From CAYOLL01 sp964404765 [NCBI: uncultured Gemmatimonadota bacterium] (GTDB taxonomy: Bacteria; 4572-55), in NCBI GenBank assembly GCA_964404765.1, contig CAYOLL010000204.1, positions 1 through 10,121 on the forward strand: a stretch of 10,121 bases of DNA, given 5' to 3'. The notes beneath the pieces were generated by a model that was not told the DNA's origin, did no database searches, and was given only the letters and a program-made list of their open reading frames with translations. Positions 1 to 5,627 of the stretch are shown piece by piece; the stretch's first letter is position 1, and every line of letters starts with the position of its first letter. The position numbers and the translations under genes were made by a program.

Positions 1-26
1 TTCGTAATGCTATGTAAATATTATCT

Positions 27-782
27 TTATACGATAATGGTTGACGTCAATTTAAGGTAAGGTAGCTTGGCTTTTTCTTCTTTGGTTAAGTCTATGGGAA
101 ATACGAATTCTAAAGTATCAGCGAAACTTTCCGGTAGCGATTCGCCGTTAACCCTTATTAAAAAATCGCTCCACAATTGAGAAAGCAGAAATCTGCGAGA
201 CAGTTCTTCTTTAAAAATATGAAGGTCAAGAAGTCTTGTATCAATGCCTTTTAGAATTATTGTGGTTCCGTGTTCCTTTTTTAGTTCGATGTTCGGGTCT
301 TTGTAATCCATTATTTTAATGGGCTTTTCCTGGGATCGACGTGCATCGTGTTTTAAAATATCGTCAATATCCATTTCAAAATAAGTCAATTCGCCGTCCG
401 ACTTGGAAATCGTCAGCACTTCTATTTTTTTGGCGATGCCGAATCCGGAAAACTTACCAATACCTTTACGTCCTAAGATCGGTCTGTTCTTCCCTTCGGA
501 TAGGTCTTTCCCGGTATCTTTACGCCGATCTCGTCCTACTATCAAAAAGTGATCCTGGCATTGCTCAAACGACATTCCAATGCCGTTGTCTTTAATTTCA
601 ATAGAACTGTCTTTAATTGTAATTTCGACGGTTTCGGAGTCAGCATCCCAAGCATTGGCCACAAACTCGGCGATGACATCAACCGATTTTTGATACATTT
701 TGATACCTAGATGATCTATAACATTCGGCTGAATAATGAGTTTAAGCTCTTTTTCAAACATGAGTTCTTTTTGCACAAACAT
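27..782 (-). CDS. GHKL (MORC/MutL-like) ATPase, R-M associated, C-terminally short
   Basis: This 251-residue protein carries a Bergerat-fold ATP-binding domain. The N-box reads EFVANAWDAD (residues 39-48, catalytic Glu39 and Mg-binding Asn43). The G1 box is DNGIGM (65-70), the lid/G2 box is GRKGIGKF (104-111), and a GTT strand lies at 172-174. A likely S5-type fold begins near residue 204 (WSDFLIRVNG) and then the protein stops. Prokaryotic MORC/MutL-like ATPases of this type are known from restriction-modification operons, where they accompany C5 methylases and nuclease or helicase subunits. Members I know are roughly twice this length, so the protein is probably truncated; the next in-frame codons contain a second stop. 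Another minus-strand frame stays open from about 46 to the left edge, so a frameshift cannot be excluded. The first ATG is supported by AGGAG six bases upstream. ATP-binding fold is confident; the role in restriction is inferred from its neighbour. Confidence 0.85.
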   Translation of the reverse strand: MFVQKELMFEKELKLIIQPNVIDHLGIKMYQKSVDVIAEFVANAWDADSETVEITIKDSSIEIKDNGIGMSFEQCQDHFLIVGRDRRKDTGKDLSEGKNRPILGRKGIGKFSGFGIAKKIEVLTISKSDGELTYFEMDIDDILKHDARRSQEKPIKIMDYKDPNIELKKEHGTTIILKGIDTRLLDLHIFKEELSRRFLLSQLWSDFLIRVNGESLPESFADTLEFVFPIDLTKEEKAKLPYLKLTSTIIV

Positions 783-788
783 AAAATA

Positions 789-794
789 CTCCTA
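789..794 (-). promoter_or_regulatory. Ribosome-binding site overlapping the methyltransferase stop codon
   Basis: On the minus strand TAGGAG contains both the TAG stop of the methyltransferase and the Shine-Dalgarno sequence of the ATPase, six bases before its ATG. This fixes the ATPase start and implies one transcript with coupled translation of the two genes. Confidence 0.8.
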
Positions 795-1838
795 ATGTGA
801 TAGTGATTGCAAATACTCATAAATCTTTAAAGCATGCTGCTTAATAAACTCTGGCGGTAAAGCATTCCCGATCATTGTTGCCGCCGCGTGTTTTCCTTTA
901 CGTAACGAAAACCTGTAATCGAGCGGAAACGACTGTAGTAATGCTGCTTCGCGCAACGTAATGGCCCGGTTGGCTTCGGGGTGAATGAAGCGGCCTTTAG
1001 ACGGGTTAGTGCATCCGCCGGTAATCGTTGGTGCAACGTCTCCCCAACACATTCGCCCGTAAACATCTTTAAACCCCGCTCGTCCTGTTTTATGGCAAGC
1101 TAACTGCGCTTCCGGCGGCAAATCCGTTCGACTACCGCCATCCTTGGGGATAAGTTTTATTTTTTCTAAAACCGCTAATGTGCGCTTTTCCGGAAAATCG
1201 TGTAACGGATCACCACTCGTGCCCGCTAAGGGGAGGTCAAAAATGGCATCTCGAACCGTGTGTCGCTTCGAAGCGTTTGAAGCGAACGCAATCGTACCGT
1301 ATCGACCTGTAATTAAAACGGTTCTATACCGGCGTTGCGGGACACCAAAGTTTGCAGCATTCAAAACATGAGCGATATTGTCCGTGCAATATCCCAATTG
1401 TTTTAAATTATCAAGCAGCACAGTCATTCGCTTGTCTTTAATAAGGCCGGGAACGTTTTCCATCATGATGGCTTTAGGGCGTAGTTCTTCAATAAACCGG
1501 ATAAAATCGAAGATCAAGTCGTTTCGTGCGTCTTCGATGCGACGACTACCGTTCATTGTTCGCATTGAAGAAAAGCCTTGGCACGGCGGACAGGCGGCCA
1601 GCAAATCCAGCTGACCTTTTCTAATGCCCAAATCCCGCTTAACTTTGCTAACGGGTAAATTCTTAATATCGGTGCGCCAAACCCGGACTTCAGGATGGTT
1701 TTCTCGATAAGTTTCTATAGCCAGATCGTCAATGTCCATGGCTCCAATAACGGAAAATCCGGCTTGCTTTAAGCCGAGCGTTAACCCGCCGCAACCACAA
1801 AACAAGTCTATTGCTTTTAAAACAGGTCTGTGCTCCAT
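792..1838 (-). CDS. C5-cytosine-specific DNA methyltransferase
   Basis: This enzyme transfers a methyl group from S-adenosylmethionine to carbon 5 of cytosine in a specific DNA site. All core motifs of the family appear in order in 348 residues: motif I DLFCGCGG (11-18), motif IV with the catalytic PCQ (Cys86), motif VI ENV (127-129), motif VIII QRR (168-170), a target-recognition stretch at about 190-265, motif IX around 269-305, and motif X GNALPP (324-329). The length is normal and no key residue is missing, so it is probably active. It is co-transcribed with the GHKL ATPase, which suggests the modification subunit of a restriction system rather than a solitary housekeeping methylase. The ATG follows GAGGTTGAG. 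The closest described context I recall is the HgiDII/BbrUII-type R-M group, but I cannot confirm membership or the recognition site. Confidence 0.95.
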   Translation of the reverse strand: MEHRPVLKAIDLFCGCGGLTLGLKQAGFSVIGAMDIDDLAIETYRENHPEVRVWRTDIKNLPVSKVKRDLGIRKGQLDLLAACPPCQGFSSMRTMNGSRRIEDARNDLIFDFIRFIEELRPKAIMMENVPGLIKDKRMTVLLDNLKQLGYCTDNIAHVLNAANFGVPQRRYRTVLITGRYGTIAFASNASKRHTVRDAIFDLPLAGTSGDPLHDFPEKRTLAVLEKIKLIPKDGGSRTDLPPEAQLACHKTGRAGFKDVYGRMCWGDVAPTITGGCTNPSKGRFIHPEANRAITLREAALLQSFPLDYRFSLRKGKHAAATMIGNALPPEFIKQHALKIYEYLQSLSH

Positions 1839-2030
1839 TTTCTCAACCTCGAATCTATCGTTTTACCACAGCGCGTTACCCCCAATTGGCATCATGCGTT
1901 GCCGTGAGCGTATAACTCGCGCTCAACTAGCCCGCTACTGCTGCCGGGCGTAAATTCACAGGGAGTTTTTAAAGGCTTTTATTCGGGATGCAAGCATAAA
2001 TAACTCCAGACGAACTTCTGCCGGGCTGCA
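1839..2030. other. Intergenic region upstream of the methyltransferase, with two inverted repeats
   Basis: This 192-bp gap separates the HD-GYP stop from the methyltransferase start, both on the minus strand. It holds a 6-bp perfect inverted repeat TGAGCG/CGCTCA (1905-1910 and 1920-1925, 9-base spacer). A second short repeat, GCCCG/CGGGC (1930-1934 and 1945-1949, 10-base loop), lies beside it. They could be an operator and a weak terminator or leader hairpin. I see no convincing sigma70 promoter and no real coding sequence here. Confidence 0.4.
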
Positions 2031-3245
2031 CTACCCTTTCGGCGGCGGCCCCAGCACAGGAATTTCGCCATCGCCGTACGCTTTGACCAGGGATTCATCG
2101 GAAGCAATGACGCAAATACGACCGGTCTGATAGCCGCGCACAAAGGCATCGACAATAACCGGATCGTAACGCGTATTGGCCCAGCCCTGTATTTTGCCGA
2201 CAACCCAGTCGGGGTCCATCTGTTTTTGATAGGTCCGGGTGGAAGTCATGGCGTCAAAGGTGTCGGCAATGCCTATAATGCGGGCTTGCTGCGGAATCTG
2301 CTCGCCCTTAAGCCGGTCGGGGTAACCGCTGCCGTCCCACCATTCGTGATGCCAGCGCACCCCCGGAATGATGTAGTTCAGCATCCGGAGCGGCTCCAGG
2401 ATTTCCACGCCGCGCAGTGTATGTGTGCGCATAATGGCCAATTCCTCATCGGTCAGCTTGCCGGGGAAGGTCAGGATTTTGTCGGTAATGCCGATTTTGC
2501 CGATGTCGTGCAACTCCGCCGATAGCATCAACGCAGCCAGGCTATCGTCATCCAGGCCAAGCTCCCGCCCAATGGCCGCCGAGTATGCCGTGACCCGTGT
2601 CGAATGGCCGTGCGTGTAAGGATCTTTGGCCTCAACCGCCCGCATAATAGATTTGACGGTGCTGGTCAGCAACTGTTCTATGTCCTGGGTCCGTTCCTGC
2701 ACCCGGGCTTCCAGCTCCATATTCCACAATTCAATTTCGCTGTTTGCTTTGGCCAGATCCTGATTGACTTTGAGTAACTGCTCATTTTTAAGCTTGAGAT
2801 CGCGCATCAACCGCTTATTCATCCGGACTAAGTTGCGGGTTGACAGCGCGTTATTGACCTTGTTCAGAATCTCGGCTGCGTCGCTGATTGGCTTCAGCAT
2901 GTAGTCAAATGCGCCCAGCCGCAGCGTTTCCATCAAATCTTTCAGGCAGCTTTCGTCACCGACAATCAGCACCTGCGTATCCGGGTCAAAAGACTTGGCG
3001 GTTTGCAGCAACTCCAGCCCGCCAAAACCCGGCAGATTCATCTCAACAATGACTAAGGGATAGGCGGCGCGCATTTCCTGCATGGCCGTAAAAGGGCTGG
3101 AGGTCAAAAAAACGCTAAAGCCGCACTCCTGCAGCGTCCGCCCGACAAACTGGTATTGCTCCTGTTTATCAGGTGTTTCGTCACTCATGACTACCAGAAT
3201 TTTTTTGACGCTTGGTGCGGATTTAGAAGTGGGAGTCGCGTTCAT
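2031..3245 (-). CDS. HD-GYP cyclic-di-GMP phosphodiesterase with degenerate receiver domain
   Basis: This 404-residue cytoplasmic regulator has an N-terminal CheY-like receiver (about 14-134), a probable coiled-coil linker (about 138-195) and a C-terminal HD-GYP domain (about 196-380). HD-GYP proteins hydrolyse the second messenger cyclic-di-GMP. The catalytic signature is intact: His214, HDIGK at 246-250, His275, HHEWWDGSGYP at 299-309 with GYP at 307-309, and the following IADTFDAMTS segment. The receiver is unusual. The site where the phosphorylated Asp should sit reads VIVEMNLPG, giving Glu68. The N-terminal acidic pair is displaced (VVMSDE), and the usual Thr/Ser position reads Gly. Only the conserved Lys118 (LKP) is clear. 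The protein is therefore unlikely to be switched by normal phosphorylation. No strong Shine-Dalgarno precedes the ATG. A MITE sits 45 bp upstream and may have altered its promoter. Confidence 0.93.
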   Translation of the reverse strand: MNATPTSKSAPSVKKILVVMSDETPDKQEQYQFVGRTLQECGFSVFLTSSPFTAMQEMRAAYPLVIVEMNLPGFGGLELLQTAKSFDPDTQVLIVGDESCLKDLMETLRLGAFDYMLKPISDAAEILNKVNNALSTRNLVRMNKRLMRDLKLKNEQLLKVNQDLAKANSEIELWNMELEARVQERTQDIEQLLTSTVKSIMRAVEAKDPYTHGHSTRVTAYSAAIGRELGLDDDSLAALMLSAELHDIGKIGITDKILTFPGKLTDEELAIMRTHTLRGVEILEPLRMLNYIIPGVRWHHEWWDGSGYPDRLKGEQIPQQARIIGIADTFDAMTSTRTYQKQMDPDWVVGKIQGWANTRYDPVIVDAFVRGYQTGRICVIASDESLVKAYGDGEIPVLGPPPKG

Positions 3246-3282
3246 GGGTGCGTTAAGTGATAGATGAAAAATAAGTTAGGAA

Positions 3283-3290
3283 TGCCGTTT
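3283..3290. repeat. Left target-site duplication of the MITE
   Basis: TGCCGTTT directly abuts the left terminal inverted repeat and is repeated exactly at 3404-3411, directly abutting the right terminal inverted repeat. Confidence 0.85.
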
Positions 3291-3403
3291 GTAATTGCTC
3301 AAAAAGCGTGGGTAACCTTGCGAAGGCTTTACTGCAAAACTTGTGAAATCGTGCACTGAAGCCTTCGCAAGGTTAGGTTTACCACCACTTTTTGAGCAAT
3401 TAC
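3291..3403. mobile_element. 113-bp MITE with 16-bp perfect terminal inverted repeats
   Basis: The element begins GTAATTGCTCAAAAAG (3291-3306) and ends with its exact reverse complement (3388-3403). An inner pair of 16-bp inverted arms lies at 3314-3329 and 3359-3374, around AACCTTGCGAAGGCT, separated by 29 bases. It is flanked on both sides by the same 8 bp, TGCCGTTT, with no gap between duplication and terminal repeat. That is the signature of transposition of a small non-autonomous element. It encodes nothing. GTAA termini together with 8-bp duplications are what I recall for the IS66 family, so an IS66-type transposase is the likely mobiliser. The same left end recurs at 7866. Transcribed, the nested arms would form a long hairpin in the HD-GYP leader or promoter region. 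Confidence 0.85.
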
Positions 3404-3411
3404 TGCCGTTT
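3404..3411. repeat. Right target-site duplication of the MITE
   Basis: Exact second copy of TGCCGTTT. The right copy also forms part of a 5-bp-arm palindrome, CCGTT-TCG-AACGG (3406-3418), that existed before the insertion. Confidence 0.85.
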
Positions 3412-3734
3412 CGAACGGGCGCAAAGTTTTCAGCGGCGAAATACGCCAATACGCCGCGTTCGATTGGAACGTTCATTCGTAAACAATGTGAGGCCGGCTG
3501 GATCCATGTTGTGCTTGAAGCCGCCGGCACGTATCGTTTGCACATTTTTATAATACGGCATTTGAAGCAATTTTGCAAGCGGGAATGATACCTTCACTTT
3601 AAATCGAACTTTTTTTGCAGCTAAATGGTAAATGTCCTTGTCTTTTGCGGTGGAAAGACATTTCTTGATAAGCGTCACAGGGCCACTTTTTTTTACAGGT
3701 ATCTTCCTTTAGATTGTCATTGCAAGGAGTTCGG
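3412..3734. other. Gene-free divergent intergenic region upstream of the S55 peptidase
   Basis: This stretch of about 320 bp lies between the MITE and the S55 gene. Overlapping open frames occur on both strands (3343-3588 plus, 3276-3578 and 3430-3678 minus). They cross the MITE or each other, have no convincing ribosome-binding sites and resemble no family I know. The last 130 bp is AT-rich and probably contains the S55 operon promoter, but I cannot assign -35 and -10 boxes with confidence. Confidence 0.4.
3724..3729 (+). promoter_or_regulatory. Ribosome-binding site deciding the S55 start
   Basis: AAGGAG lies five bases before ATG 3735. The in-frame upstream TTG at 3714 would put this site inside the coding sequence, so 3735 is the start. 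Confidence 0.85.
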
Positions 3735-5603
3735 ATGAAGCGAATTGTTTACCAAACATTATGGATTTTTTTGTTTCTCAACCAGACAACAACATCCGGC
3801 TATGCCGCCGACTACAGTTTTAAACCGGATGAAATTATGCCGCTGAGCCAAATAAAACCAGGCATGAAGGGTTATGGCAAGACCGTTTTTCGCGGCACAA
3901 CCATCGAAAAATTTGATGTGGAAGTTGTTGGTATCAGCAAAAACTTTTATCCGCAATGTGATGTTATCTTGATTCGACTGAATCACCCGATAACCGACGC
4001 CGCCAAAATCATTCACGGAATGAGCGGCAGCCCGATCTACATCAACGATAAAGTCATTGGCGCTTTAGCCTATGGCTTTAGTCCGTTTCCGGTCGATCCG
4101 ATTGCAGGCGTAACCCCTATCGAATATATGCTGGGGATCGAAAATCGACATCAAAAGTCTGCCGCGGCACAGAAAACCGACAAAAGTGGCGCACCCCAAA
4201 AAATGAGCGTTTTTGACAATTTTTTTGAGCGGCTGTCCGAAGAATATGCCAAAGGCAATGTAGATGTTGACCTGAACGCAATGTTCCCGCCGAATGAACA
4301 TGCCACACTAAGCCCGCTGCAAATGCCGCTAAGCTGGAGCGGTATCAACCCCACCTTTATTTCCCGCTATCAAAATATTTTCCAAAATCTTGGCTTTACC
4401 CCGGTGATGGGCGCGAGCGGCGGGGGTGACCTTTCACCCAAAAAAGATGAGCCGATTTTGTTAGAACCCGGCTCGGTGGTTGCCGGCACTCTTGTAGCCG
4501 GCGACTTTAATATGAGCGGCACAGGGACCGTTACCTATCGCAACGGCAATAAGATTGTTGGTTTTGGACATCCCTTTTTTGGGCGCGGCCTGAGCAAAGT
4601 GCCGATGAGTCAGGGCGAAATTTTGACCGTCATTGCCGATCAAACCTATTCTTTTAAAATGGATAATCTGAGCGCAATTATTGGCAGCATCACCCAGGAC
4701 GACACCCATGGTATTTATGGTGAAATTGGCGAGATTGTGCCGATGATCAAAACGGCGGTAAACTTTAACGTCAACGGCAAGCCGGATCGCTCATTTCAGT
4801 ACAAAGTCTTGCAAGACGATAATTTGACGCCATTTATGTTTTTTTGGACATTTCTTTATTCGTTTTTGACGCATGGCTCATTAGGCGGCGAGCGAACGCT
4901 GGATATTCAAGCAAAAATGCAGCTTAAAAACTACCCGCCTGTCGTTTTTGAAGATCGATTTTCCGGGCGCAGCACCGAGTTCTATTCTGCCTTTATGCTG
5001 GTGCAAGGTATGGGTTTGATCATGAAGAACCCTTTTATCGTGGCGGAATTAGACAGCGTCGAGATCAACATTAATGTTGTCGATAAAAATACCGCTGCGG
5101 AAATCACCCATATTTGGTATAGCCAGGATTCAGTTAATCCCGGGGATAAGCTGGATGTTACCCTTTTTATTAAACCGTACCGGGGCGAAACCTTTGTTAA
5201 AAAAGTGACCGTGCCTATTCCGGAGCACTTGGAAGACCAAAATGCTGTTCTGGTCCAAGTCGGCAGCGGTAATAATATCGAGATGTTTAACCGGGCAGTT
5301 TCGCCATCACGATTCTCGCCGGAAAACATGGAGCAACTTGTCGAGCAGATTAACAAGCGCCGCAACAATAAAAACCTTTACGTCCGCCTGCTTTGGCAGG
5401 ATGAAGGCGCGATGGTCGAAGGTGAGGAACTGCCGGCGCTGCCGCCTTCAATGCGGCGAGTGCTGCGTTCCTGGCAAGTACAGGGCTCCTATCGCGGCGT
5501 GTACGATCAGGAGTTGTCGGAAATTAAAATTCCGGTGGATTACATAATCTCCGGTAGCCAGAACATTCCGTTTAGAATCACCAAGAATAATACATTACAA
5601 TAG
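3735..5603 (+). CDS. Exported SpoIVB/S55-like serine peptidase domain protein
   Basis: From ATG 3735 the product is 622 residues. It starts with a signal peptide (KR, hydrophobic IVYQTLWIFLFL, probable cleavage after YAA at residue 25), so it acts in the envelope. The N-terminal domain holds HGMSGSPI (94-101), matching the GMSGSP active-site Ser motif of SpoIVB-type peptidases (family S55, PF05580), followed by DKVIGALAYGFSP. A second conserved block at about 250-340 includes GTVTYRNG and FGHPFFGRG (278-285, His279). The C-terminal third (about 440-622) looks like beta-rich domains with no family I can name. In B. subtilis SpoIVB, as I recall, the catalytic His precedes the Ser. Here the best-conserved GHP block follows it, so catalytic pairing is uncertain. 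The gene leads an operon with the propeller gene 24 bp downstream. Its substrate is unknown. Confidence 0.82.
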   Translation: MKRIVYQTLWIFLFLNQTTTSGYAADYSFKPDEIMPLSQIKPGMKGYGKTVFRGTTIEKFDVEVVGISKNFYPQCDVILIRLNHPITDAAKIIHGMSGSPIYINDKVIGALAYGFSPFPVDPIAGVTPIEYMLGIENRHQKSAAAQKTDKSGAPQKMSVFDNFFERLSEEYAKGNVDVDLNAMFPPNEHATLSPLQMPLSWSGINPTFISRYQNIFQNLGFTPVMGASGGGDLSPKKDEPILLEPGSVVAGTLVAGDFNMSGTGTVTYRNGNKIVGFGHPFFGRGLSKVPMSQGEILTVIADQTYSFKMDNLSAIIGSITQDDTHGIYGEIGEIVPMIKTAVNFNVNGKPDRSFQYKVLQDDNLTPFMFFWTFLYSFLTHGSLGGERTLDIQAKMQLKNYPPVVFEDRFSGRSTEFYSAFMLVQGMGLIMKNPFIVAELDSVEININVVDKNTAAEITHIWYSQDSVNPGDKLDVTLFIKPYRGETFVKKVTVPIPEHLEDQNAVLVQVGSGNNIEMFNRAVSPSRFSPENMEQLVEQINKRRNNKNLYVRLLWQDEGAMVEGEELPALPPSMRRVLRSWQVQGSYRGVYDQELSEIKIPVDYIISGSQNIPFRITKNNTLQ

Positions 5604-5616
5604 CGACCCCGTTAAA

Positions 5617-5622
5617 AAGGAG
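5617..5622 (+). promoter_or_regulatory. Ribosome-binding site of the propeller gene
   Basis: AAGGAG lies five bases before ATG 5628, inside the 24-bp gap after the S55 stop. This supports a two-gene operon. Confidence 0.8.
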
Positions 5623-5627
5623 TTTTT

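Noticed and set aside
1966-2010. Thirteen-codon minus-strand open frame (MLASRIKAFKNSL) with a GGAG upstream, as a leader peptide
   Set aside because: It is too short to support, has no attenuator structure tied to it, and could easily arise by chance.
3276-3678. Three overlapping open frames between the HD-GYP and S55 genes
   Set aside because: They overlap one another on opposite strands; two run through the MITE. None has a credible ribosome-binding site or a family resemblance.
3714-3734. Upstream TTG start for the S55 peptidase gene
   Set aside because: It would translate through the AAGGAG ribosome-binding site; ATG 3735 is ideally spaced and begins directly with the signal peptide.
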